Shown here one piece after another: positions 8,848 through 16,568 of a stretch of 44,053 nt of DNA. The DNA lies in NCBI GenBank assembly GCA_947071285.1, contig CAMTFK010000009.1, forward strand, positions 1-44,053. The letters are read 5' to 3'. A model generated the notes under the pieces. It did not search any database, had not been told where the DNA came from, and worked only from the letters and a program-made list of their open reading frames with translations. The position numbers and the translations under genes were made by a program. Within the stretch, counting starts at the first letter, position 1; the number at the start of each line of letters is the position of its first letter. This stretch comes from an uncultured Bacteroides sp. (GTDB lineage Bacteria; Bacteroidota; Bacteroidia; Bacteroidales; Bacteroidaceae).

Positions 8848-10080
8848 ATGGTTTTAAATTACATTTGGGTAGCATTCTTCGTAATTGCTTTCATTGTGGC
8901 ACTCATCAAACTCCTGTTCATGGGCAATACTGAAATCTTTACGGAGCTTGTCAACTCCACATTTACTTCCTCGAAAACAGCATTTGAAATATCCCTGGGA
9001 CTGACTGGTATTCTTTCCTTGTGGTTGGGCATTATGAAGATTGGTGAACAAAGCGGCATGATAAATGCATTGTCTCGTTGGCTGAGTCCGGTGTTCTGCC
9101 GCCTTTTCCCTGAAATTCCGAAAGGACATCCTGCCATGGGTTCCATCTTTATGAATCTCTCTGCCAATATGCTGGGACTGGATAATGCAGCCACTCCCAT
9201 GGGGCTGAAAGCCATGAAGGAACTGCAAGAGCTGAACCCGAAAAAAGACACAGCAACCAATCCGATGGTCATGTTTCTGGTGCTCAATACTTCCGGGCTG
9301 ATACTGATTCCAATCAGTATTATGATGTATCGCGCACAAATGGGCGCCACACAGCCTACTGATATATTTATCCCAATACTGATTACGTCGGCCATCTCCA
9401 CCCTTGTGGGAGTAATTGCCGTCAGCATCGCCCAGCGCATCAATCTCATCAATAAACCTATTCTTATCCTCATCGGCTGTATCAGCCTTTTCTTTGCAGG
9501 ACTCATTTACATGTTCACGCTGCTTGGACGAGAAGAAATCGGAACATATTCTACATTGGTTGCCAATATTATCCTATTCAGCATCATCCTGTTATTCATA
9601 GTCTGGGGATTGTGGAAAAAGATAAATGTATATGATGCTTTTGTGGAAGGTGCCAAAGAGGGATTTACTACCGCAGTACGCATCATTCCTTACCTAGTGG
9701 CATTCCTGGTGGGTATTGCCGTATTCAGAACTTCCGGTGCAATGGATATGCTGGTAAGCGGTATCGGTTATGTAGTAGGACTGTTTGGTGTGGATACCAG
9801 CTTTGTAGGCGCCTTGCCCACTGCATTGATGAAATCATTGAGCGGTAGCGGTGCCAACGGACTGATGATTGACACCATGAAAGAATATGGTGCGGACTCC
9901 TTCGTAGGACGAATGAGTTGCGTAGCGCGTGGTGCTTCGGACACTACATTCTATATTCTTGCCGTTTACTTCGGCAGTGTGGGCATCACCAAGACACGCA
10001 ATGCCGTCACCTGCGGACTGATAGCGGACTTTGCAGGCATTATCGCTGCCATCATCATCAGCTACATCTTCTTCTTTTAA
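8848..10080 (+). CDS. Fused SpmA-SpmB-like nucleoside-recognition (Gate) membrane protein
   Basis: The 410-residue, highly hydrophobic protein has about ten membrane helices. It carries two Gate domains, which in Firmicutes are the separate spore maturation proteins SpmA and SpmB. The N-terminal half has the SpmA signature 'FMNLSANMLGLDNAATPMGLKAM' region around residues 100-125. The C-terminal half has the SpmB-like 'ALPTALMKSLSGSGANGLM' and 'GRMSCVARGASDTTFYILAVYFGS'. It presumably acts as an inner-membrane transporter or permease-like protein; the solute is unknown. The fusion is found in non-sporulating Bacteroidetes, so a sporulation role is not implied. ybeY follows after 26 bp, forming a likely two-gene operon. 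Confidence 0.88.
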   Translation: MVLNYIWVAFFVIAFIVALIKLLFMGNTEIFTELVNSTFTSSKTAFEISLGLTGILSLWLGIMKIGEQSGMINALSRWLSPVFCRLFPEIPKGHPAMGSIFMNLSANMLGLDNAATPMGLKAMKELQELNPKKDTATNPMVMFLVLNTSGLILIPISIMMYRAQMGATQPTDIFIPILITSAISTLVGVIAVSIAQRINLINKPILILIGCISLFFAGLIYMFTLLGREEIGTYSTLVANIILFSIILLFIVWGLWKKINVYDAFVEGAKEGFTTAVRIIPYLVAFLVGIAVFRTSGAMDMLVSGIGYVVGLFGVDTSFVGALPTALMKSLSGSGANGLMIDTMKEYGADSFVGRMSCVARGASDTTFYILAVYFGSVGITKTRNAVTCGLIADFAGIIAAIIISYIFFF

Positions 10081-10106
10081 TTTTTAATTTCTAATTCTTA
10101 ATTAAT

Positions 10107-10517
10107 ATGGTTTCCTATCAGACAGACGGCGTAGAAATGCCCGCCATCAAAAAAGGCACAACAACGGAATGGATTAAAGCCGTTGCTGCCACTTACGGAA
10201 AAAGAGTCGGTGAAATCGCCTATATTTTCTGTTCCGACGAGAAAATTCTTGAGGTAAACCGCCAGTATTTGCAACATGACTATTATACTGACATCATTAC
10301 TTTTGATTACTGTGAGGGTAATCGCCTCAGCGGTGATCTCTTTATCAGCCTCGATACAGTGCGCACCAATGCAGAGCAATTCGGCAGCGATTATGAAACG
10401 GAATTGCATCGTGTGATTATTCACGGCATCCTGCACCTTTGCGGAATCAATGATAAAGGTCCGGGAGAACGGGAGATAATGGAAGAGGCAGAGAATAAAG
10501 CGCTGGCGATGAGATAA
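10107..10517 (+). CDS. ybeY: Endoribonuclease YbeY, rRNA maturation factor
   Basis: The 136-residue length fits YbeY, a single-domain metalloprotein acting in 16S rRNA 3'-end maturation and ribosome quality control. The signature 'HRVIIHGILHLCGINDKG' contains the HGxLHLxG core, giving two zinc-binding histidines. The usual third His (motif ...DH) is replaced by Lys in 'NDKGPGER', a variant I associate with Bacteroidetes homologues. 'YYTDIITFDYCEGNRLSGDLFIS' also matches the conserved middle region. It is the second gene after spmAB and is followed by a strong bidirectional terminator. Confidence 0.93.
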   Translation: MVSYQTDGVEMPAIKKGTTTEWIKAVAATYGKRVGEIAYIFCSDEKILEVNRQYLQHDYYTDIITFDYCEGNRLSGDLFISLDTVRTNAEQFGSDYETELHRVIIHGILHLCGINDKGPGEREIMEEAENKALAMR

Positions 10518-10558
10518 GTACACGGGAGCGTTACTGACATAAAACAGTGTACTAAGAA

Positions 10559-10605
10559 AAAATCTCCGTTTAATCAGTTTAGTAACCTGATTAAACGGAG
10601 ATTTT
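10559..10605. terminator. Bidirectional terminator between ybeY and the PUL
   Basis: A perfect 19-bp inverted repeat (10559-10577 and 10587-10605, 9-nt loop) lies between two convergent genes. It is flanked by an A-run on the left and ends in TTTT on the right, so it can stop transcription from both directions. Confidence 0.88.
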
Positions 10606-10630
10606 GCTTGTATCCTTCGCAATCTTTATA

Positions 10631-12658
10631 TTATTTCAGCAAGAACTGTTCCGCACGTCCCGGCGAGAAGAGCTCCCATAAAGAAGCAACCGTCCAGCCC
10701 GGGGCGAAGATATTATTATAATATCCTTTACCATTGCGTCCATAGTCCCAGTTGGTATGTTGTACCACTTCAGGATAATAACCCACCTTCGCGATGCCAC
10801 ACATATGCCCTTCATAGGGAAGCAACTGGCGCATAGAGGTAGAAATGACTTCGGCAAAGTCAGCAAAGCGCGGTTCATTATATTGTTTGGAAAGCCAATG
10901 CAGTACATCTGCAAATTCGAAGATAAACACATCAATGTGGTTGTTCTCAACTGACACATTGCCCCAACCACGAGTTTTCAGACCAATATCACCTAACATC
11001 TGTCCTTTTGCAAAAGGAACATCCCAGGTATAATACCAGGACAAGGCGAAATAAGCTGCTTTCTTTGCCAGGTCTGCATAATGGGTACGCTCTGCTCCTT
11101 TAGTAACCAGAGCCAGATAGTATGTAGCTGTAGCAGCATACAAAGAGGCTTCCTTATCTTCACAATTGGCATCCAATGTTGACGAAAAATAATCAGCTTT
11201 GGATATCAATTCTTTCTCCAGATAATCGACCGTACGTTTTGCACTTGCCAGATAACGTTTGTCTTTGAAGTATTTGTAGGCCATTACTAAAGGCAGAGTA
11301 GCCGAAGGGGTACTGCCTCCACTGGCATCTACAAGAGAGAAGTCGTCCTTGAACTTACGCGGGAAACTACCATCTGCATTCTGCAAACGAAGGAAAGTAT
11401 CCAGTATGCCTTTTATACGCTTCTCCCATTCAGGATGTTTACGTTTCTGCTGCTTCTCGTAATTCAGATAGTTCAATACGGCATATACGCCTTCCGACTG
11501 GCGACGGATGCTATGAACAGGATCTTTCGAAATACGATTGTAGTGAACAACCTCATTGAAGAAACCTGCCTGAGAGAAGCCATTCTGAAGATAAGTATCA
11601 AAAACACTATTGGCATTATCCACCAGGTCTGCACGGTTTTGCTGCGCTCCATACTCCAAAGCATTAAAAGCATTGAGCAATGTACGCCCTACAAAACCAA
11701 TTTCAGCAACGTCCGTACTGGCACAAGTAGCTGTTTCCAACTCTACTCCGGAATAGTAATGGGTAGATGTATTGTTCACATAACTTTCCACAAAGAAGTT
11801 ACTCATAACCTCTTTCATCCTATCCACCGTATAGGGTGTATTAACAGGTTGCGGCCGATTCGTATCATAGCTATATTCCCAGGTGCGCTGTACGCATTCC
11901 GAGAAGTCAGCCGCATCTACTTCTGCCAATTCCCAGGTCAGAGAAATACTATCGCCTTTACGAAGCAACTGGAAAGCCTCAACAGAGGGAGCCAACGTCA
12001 ATTTACGAATATAAGTTTTTGGCGCTTCTTTATATGGAAAACCAAAAGAGAGCACACTTATACCTTCCACATTCTCAAAACCTGTATAACCAATAGATGT
12101 TTCACCGGATACAATCACTTCACCCTCTTTGTGAGTAGCCAATGCATCTTTATCGAACTGATCGATACGGAGTACTGACATTGACTTCCTGCTTACAGGA
12201 TTGAAAATAGCCGTCAACGGAGTACTCAAACGGTCCTCACGTACCAACCAGCTATCGGAAGTATGGAAGGAAGGTGCCTTTTCCGGTGAACGCAGATTAC
12301 GGCGATACCAGAATCCCGGCATATAAAACTGGCAATCGGCATGCTTATAACCAGTCTTTACTTGTTCCCCATAATTGAAATACACATCCTCCAAAGCATT
12401 TATCACAACATTGACGCGTTGTTTTCCATCTCTCTCCGTAACCTTCCGGGTAATAATCAACGGCAGTTCACTATTTGCCCGGCAATTGTATGTTCCATCT
12501 TGCGCTTCCTGAAGAATAAGCGAATATTGCTTTGCCTCATTCCCCGGTACTTTCAAAGAAATAAAAGCCGAGACATTCTTCGGAGCAGCACTCATAGCCG
12601 ACATTTCGGCAATACCCATCAAAAGTATTATCCCCAAAAACAATCTTTTTACTCTCAT
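10631..12658 (-). CDS. Unrecognised exported protein, probable alpha/alpha-barrel carbohydrate-active enzyme
   Basis: The 675-residue product has a Sec signal peptide (MRVKRLFLGIILLMGIAEMSA). Residues about 25-270 are beta-rich, like the N-terminal sandwich of many (alpha/alpha)6 glycosidases and lyases. Residues about 285-670 are helical, with repeated aromatic-rich pairs such as 'RRQSEGVYAVLNYL', 'LQNADGSFPRKFKDD', 'WGNVSVENNHIDVFIFEFADVLHW' and 'HTNWDYGRNGKGYYNN'. Candidate catalytic acids include the Glu in ENNHID and the Asp in NWDYGRNG, but I cannot assign a GH or PL family. It is the last gene of the susC operon, 29 bp after a GH43, with a terminator beyond it. The position argues for action on an oligosaccharide imported by SusCD, either as a glycosidase or as the otherwise missing lyase. 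Other (alpha/alpha)-fold proteins remain possible. Confidence 0.75.
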   Translation of the reverse strand: MRVKRLFLGIILLMGIAEMSAMSAAPKNVSAFISLKVPGNEAKQYSLILQEAQDGTYNCRANSELPLIITRKVTERDGKQRVNVVINALEDVYFNYGEQVKTGYKHADCQFYMPGFWYRRNLRSPEKAPSFHTSDSWLVREDRLSTPLTAIFNPVSRKSMSVLRIDQFDKDALATHKEGEVIVSGETSIGYTGFENVEGISVLSFGFPYKEAPKTYIRKLTLAPSVEAFQLLRKGDSISLTWELAEVDAADFSECVQRTWEYSYDTNRPQPVNTPYTVDRMKEVMSNFFVESYVNNTSTHYYSGVELETATCASTDVAEIGFVGRTLLNAFNALEYGAQQNRADLVDNANSVFDTYLQNGFSQAGFFNEVVHYNRISKDPVHSIRRQSEGVYAVLNYLNYEKQQKRKHPEWEKRIKGILDTFLRLQNADGSFPRKFKDDFSLVDASGGSTPSATLPLVMAYKYFKDKRYLASAKRTVDYLEKELISKADYFSSTLDANCEDKEASLYAATATYYLALVTKGAERTHYADLAKKAAYFALSWYYTWDVPFAKGQMLGDIGLKTRGWGNVSVENNHIDVFIFEFADVLHWLSKQYNEPRFADFAEVISTSMRQLLPYEGHMCGIAKVGYYPEVVQHTNWDYGRNGKGYYNNIFAPGWTVASLWELFSPGRAEQFLLK

Positions 12659-12687
12659 AATTATATCTAATCTATTTCAATTCATTA

Positions 12688-13665
12688 TTAGAACACCGGT
12701 GCGGCAGACTCTGTCGACGGAGAATTTCCTGTTACTGAAGGCCATCCGCCTTTCCACTCAACCTTATCCATCATTAACACGCGACCTTCGGGACGTTTAG
12801 TACTCACTGCATGATAAAACATCCAGTCGTTACCCGCCTTATCCCTTACAATCTCAGAATTATGTCCGGTACCCACAAAGGCATCATTCTTATGAATCAG
12901 TACTTCATGATGGTTATCCAACATCTTTCCGCCATTTTTGTCTACATATGGACCAAACAGGTTCTTGGAACGTCCTACCACCGTAGTATAGGTACTCTTC
13001 AATCCCTCGCAACAAGTACCTATTGAAGCAAAGAAATAATAATAACCCTTTTTTTTATGGATGTAGGTTCCTTCATAAGCTGTTCCTGCTACCTGGCAGG
13101 GCGCGGCATCCTCTCTGATTGAAAGTCCGTCGTCCGACAGTTCAATAGCATAAATTCCTCGGAAACTACCCCAGAAAAGATACTTCTTTCCCCCATCTTC
13201 TATATAGAAAGGATCGATAGAGTTCTGCACATTGATTTCATTACTACGGAACATCTTTCCACAATCCGTGAAAGGTCCTTCGGGTTTATCGGCTATGGCA
13301 CATCCGATGCCACATGTCCATTCCCCACCCCAGACAGACATGGAATAATAAAGTACATATTTGTCGCCTATCTTATTGATATCGGGAGCCCATAGCCCCC
13401 CTCTTCGTTCAAAATTCGGACGGGTTTCTTTTGTAAATGCAGTGCCCACATACTCCCAGTTCACCAGGTCTTTAGAACGGTGAATAGGCAGATTCCGAAT
13501 ATCTTCGGTGGCATACAAATAGTAATAGCCATCATCACCCTTAATAACAGAAGGATCAGGCAGGCTATAATTTACGACCGGATTCTGATAAGTTTTAATG
13601 GGCTTTTTCGCCATAAGCAAACAGCTTATGGCGAGAAAGACTCCTATTAACAATGTTTTCTGCAT
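12688..13665 (-). CDS. GH43 glycoside hydrolase, arabinanase/arabinofuranosidase-like
   Basis: The 325-residue protein is a single five-bladed propeller domain of GH43 size. The three expected acids are visible: base Asp in 'SLPDPSVI', pKa-modulating Asp in 'NSIDPFYI' and acid Glu in 'AGTAYEGTYIHKK'. The 'VGTGHNSEIVRD' loop and 'TTVVGRSKNLFGPY' resemble endo-arabinanase-like GH43 subfamilies, so an alpha-L-arabinan or arabinoside substrate is the best guess. The N-terminus (MQKTLLIGVFLAISCLLMA) is a signal peptide; no good lipobox is seen, so it is probably periplasmic. It lies 13 bp after a paralogous GH43 lipoprotein. The pair looks like an old tandem duplication with one surface and one periplasmic copy. 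Confidence 0.88.
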   Translation of the reverse strand: MQKTLLIGVFLAISCLLMAKKPIKTYQNPVVNYSLPDPSVIKGDDGYYYLYATEDIRNLPIHRSKDLVNWEYVGTAFTKETRPNFERRGGLWAPDINKIGDKYVLYYSMSVWGGEWTCGIGCAIADKPEGPFTDCGKMFRSNEINVQNSIDPFYIEDGGKKYLFWGSFRGIYAIELSDDGLSIREDAAPCQVAGTAYEGTYIHKKKGYYYFFASIGTCCEGLKSTYTTVVGRSKNLFGPYVDKNGGKMLDNHHEVLIHKNDAFVGTGHNSEIVRDKAGNDWMFYHAVSTKRPEGRVLMMDKVEWKGGWPSVTGNSPSTESAAPVF

Positions 13666-13678
13666 ATATTCACTATTA

Positions 13679-14707
13679 CTATTTACAAACCGGAGCTTCT
13701 GCTTCAGTGGACGGAGCGTTGCCTACAATCATTGGCCAATCATTATCCCAGACGATACGGTCAATCATCAGGTAGCGTCCCTTGCTCGGGGTGTGTCTGT
13801 CATAGCTATGATACAGCATCCACTCGTTACCCTCGCTGTCCGTCACAATCTCCGAGTTGTGGCCCGGACCCACGAAACGGTCATTGGCTCTGATAAGCAC
13901 TTCATATTTGTTGTCCATCATCGACTCTCCGTTCTTGTTCACATACGGGCCCAGAAAGGAGTTGGAACGGCCTACAACAGTTGTATAAGTACTCAACATA
14001 GAGTTACAACATGAGCCAACCGATGCGAACATATAATAGTAGTCGCCACGTTTATGGATGTAAGGTGCCTCAAAGGCAGTACCTGCAACCTGTATTCTTT
14101 CTTTTTTAGCTGTTGCGAGGTCAGGATATACTCTTGTACCATCAGCATTCAACTTCACAGCATACAGACCATTGAAACTACCCCAAACCAGCCACTTCTG
14201 TCCATTGTCTTCAAAGAAGCAAGGGTCGATAGAATTTCTTACATCAATTTCACTCGAAGTGAACAACTTGCCCTTTCCATCAACAGATACATCCAGTGTG
14301 AAAGGTCCTTCGGGAGAATCTGCCGAAGCGATACCGATACCGGCAGTGGCGGGTTTACCCATGGCAGACATGGCATAATACAAGATATATTTATCGCCAA
14401 TCTTTTCAATGTCCGGTGCCCATACTGCCGCACCCGATTCTGTTACGAACGAAGGCTTCTTATCAAACATCTTACCACCTTCTGTCCAGTTTATCAAATC
14501 CGTTGATTTACGGACTACAGATGTATTAGTGGCATATACATAGAACGAATGATCGTTTTCTTTCCAGATGGTAGGATCACCCACACTGTAGTCAGTCAGT
14601 GGGTTTGAATAGGGGTTGTTATAAACCGGCTTTTTATTATCATCATCCGAACAGGATGCCAAGGCTCCTGTCAGAGCCAAGGCAAACAATATATATTTAC
14701 TTCTCAT
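13679..14707 (-). CDS. GH43 lipoprotein, arabinanase-like, probably surface-exposed
   Basis: The 342-residue protein starts at ATG 14707; an in-frame TTG two codons upstream would overlap the susD stop and is less likely. Signal peptide MRSKYILFALALTGALASC has a lipobox (LASC) at Cys19, followed by SDDD, which resembles the acidic lipoprotein export signal for surface lipoproteins in Bacteroides. GH43 acids: Asp in 'SVGDPTIW', Asp in 'NSIDPCFF', Glu in 'AFEAPYIHKR'. The 'GPGHNSEIVTD' loop and 'CCNSMLSTYTTVVGRS' match endo-arabinanase-like GH43 proteins. Immediately downstream of susD, it is the best candidate here for outer-surface cleavage of an arabinose-containing chain before import. Endo activity is inferred from similarity only. 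Confidence 0.9.
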   Translation of the reverse strand: MRSKYILFALALTGALASCSDDDNKKPVYNNPYSNPLTDYSVGDPTIWKENDHSFYVYATNTSVVRKSTDLINWTEGGKMFDKKPSFVTESGAAVWAPDIEKIGDKYILYYAMSAMGKPATAGIGIASADSPEGPFTLDVSVDGKGKLFTSSEIDVRNSIDPCFFEDNGQKWLVWGSFNGLYAVKLNADGTRVYPDLATAKKERIQVAGTAFEAPYIHKRGDYYYMFASVGSCCNSMLSTYTTVVGRSNSFLGPYVNKNGESMMDNKYEVLIRANDRFVGPGHNSEIVTDSEGNEWMLYHSYDRHTPSKGRYLMIDRIVWDNDWPMIVGNAPSTEAEAPVCK

Positions 14708-14709
14708 AA

Positions 14710-16533
14710 TCAATTATTATATCTTTGTTCAAGTTCTTCTACAGGAATATTGTCTTCATAGCCATCGTAACCATAGTTCTGGTTGATGCGACCTTGCGTG
14801 TTGGATTCTATGGCATTACGCGGAACGGGCCACAACACGTGATAAGGCTTCATTATAAAGGCATTGGTTGAATAATAATATTCTGTTGCAAAGAAGTTGT
14901 TCTTTTCCATTATGCGGTCATAGTACCAGTTTTTCTCCGAGAAATTGCTGAGAGAATATCCGTCTATACCCTTTTCTGCTTTCAGGAATGCGATACGTGT
15001 CAACTCAGTCTTACGATGGTCTTCCATGAACAATTCTCTGGCTCTTTCGTCCAGAATATCTTCCAATGTAACAGACGAGAGTTCCGGTGCATTCACACGG
15101 CGGCGGATTGTATTCACATCAGCAGTAGCCAAATCGTTCTGTCCTAACCACCAGTATGCCTCAGCTCTGTTCAGGTAAGTTTCAGCAAGACGGAAGATGT
15201 ATTGGTCTGTGAAACCACCTACAGGTACTTTACCTCCCGCATTCGGATCATCCTTGTCAATCAAAACCTTCACAATCGGGAAGGAGAAATAGCAACGCAT
15301 AGTGTCCGTACAGTAAGCCGGGTCAACCGGTTGACCGAAATAAGTGGCACTACCACCCTTTGAAGCAGGCAGGTTATATTTGATCCGTGACTTATCATAC
15401 CAGTTATTGGAATTATGACGCATATCATCACCGCAATCCTTCCACAATTCATACTGTGCATAGTTGGTAGGACGTATCTTGGCAAGACCTCTACCCAGTT
15501 CTTCCAGTTGTTCATATCCATCGTAAATACCTGATGCATCTGTTGTTCCGTTCTTTCCATCCGGTGTCTTCATTTTACCTCCGGAATGCCATTGCGGTAC
15601 GAAATTACGTTTACGCCTTGAACCACTCGGAGAAGAACATCCGTCCAGGCCATAGATTTCCTGACCAATCATGATACCTTCTTTGTTCTCAACAATACTG
15701 ATATTTTCTTCTTGGAACAAGTCATTATATACATCTTTAGTTTTATCATCAGAATTGATACCGAAACGTTCGGTCATCAGACGTAATCCGTAATTGTTAA
15801 TGCATCGCGTAGTTGCATCTATTGCCTGCTGAAAATCGCCGGTAGCCAGACAAATCTTAGCCAACAGATGTTCACCTGCAGCTCTGCTCACAGCACCACG
15901 AATCACTTCTTTAGGCAACCATTGCACGGCATACTCCATATCTGCCTTGATTTTCGTAAGGATAGTCTTACGGGAAACGGTATTAAAGTCCAGTTTGGCT
16001 CCGGTAATTTCTTCACCGATCCAAGGTATATCACCGAATTGGTTAGTCAGCAAATAGTACCAGTAGGCACGATGGAAATAGCCTTCTGCCAAACAAGCAT
16101 TTCTATCTTCTTCCGAAGCCATACCATCAGCTTCAGGAGCGCGGGTAATGACTGTATTGGCATACTTGATACCGTTCCAGCCGAAAACCCAATAACGAAG
16201 GTGCAAATACATATTGGTGGTAGGAGTCAACTGAGTCACCATATTGTGAATTTCCTTTGTTTCAGGGCCACCCATTACGGCCAAGTCAGACCAAGCATAT
16301 TCATAGACGGAGAAAGTTTCACAGTTTCCGGAGTTGAATGCATCTCCGAACCATTCAAAATTCATCTGCTTACGGCAAAGGCGAAGCATGGTTTCCAGAC
16401 CTGCTTTATCCACGAAGGTATTTTCCGGTGTCAGGAATGACATTGCCTTCGGATCAAGATCAACACAAGCAGAAAGACTGGCAGCTATCAGGCAAGTGGC
16501 CAGACCTTTTAGTATATTTTTCTTTGTTTTCAT
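14710..16533 (-). CDS. SusD/RagB-family nutrient-binding outer membrane lipoprotein
   Basis: The 607-residue protein has a lipoprotein signal with lipobox LSAC (Cys23) and then 'VDLDPKAMSFLTPENTF', the usual SusD start. The SusD fold is supported by the TPR-like N-terminal half ('EGYFHRAYWYYLLTNQFGDIPW') and the C-terminal 'DQYIFRLAETYLNRAEAYWWLGQNDLA' followed by 'DVNTIRRRVNAPELS' and 'LDERARELFMEDHRKTELTRIAF', all strong RagB/SusD signatures. It caps the SusC barrel and binds the glycan at the cell surface. It is encoded 35 bp after susC, the standard arrangement. It is somewhat longer than the 530-570 aa typical of the family. No separate SusE/F-like binding protein follows. Confidence 0.96.
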   Translation of the reverse strand: MKTKKNILKGLATCLIAASLSACVDLDPKAMSFLTPENTFVDKAGLETMLRLCRKQMNFEWFGDAFNSGNCETFSVYEYAWSDLAVMGGPETKEIHNMVTQLTPTTNMYLHLRYWVFGWNGIKYANTVITRAPEADGMASEEDRNACLAEGYFHRAYWYYLLTNQFGDIPWIGEEITGAKLDFNTVSRKTILTKIKADMEYAVQWLPKEVIRGAVSRAAGEHLLAKICLATGDFQQAIDATTRCINNYGLRLMTERFGINSDDKTKDVYNDLFQEENISIVENKEGIMIGQEIYGLDGCSSPSGSRRKRNFVPQWHSGGKMKTPDGKNGTTDASGIYDGYEQLEELGRGLAKIRPTNYAQYELWKDCGDDMRHNSNNWYDKSRIKYNLPASKGGSATYFGQPVDPAYCTDTMRCYFSFPIVKVLIDKDDPNAGGKVPVGGFTDQYIFRLAETYLNRAEAYWWLGQNDLATADVNTIRRRVNAPELSSVTLEDILDERARELFMEDHRKTELTRIAFLKAEKGIDGYSLSNFSEKNWYYDRIMEKNNFFATEYYYSTNAFIMKPYHVLWPVPRNAIESNTQGRINQNYGYDGYEDNIPVEELEQRYNN

Positions 16534-16568
16534 TTGAATATCTTTATTTAATTATTCGTTCTATCAGA

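Noticed and set aside
14708..14713. GH43 start at TTG 14713 overlapping the susD stop
   Set aside because: ATG 14707 gives a standard lipoprotein signal without the extra two residues.
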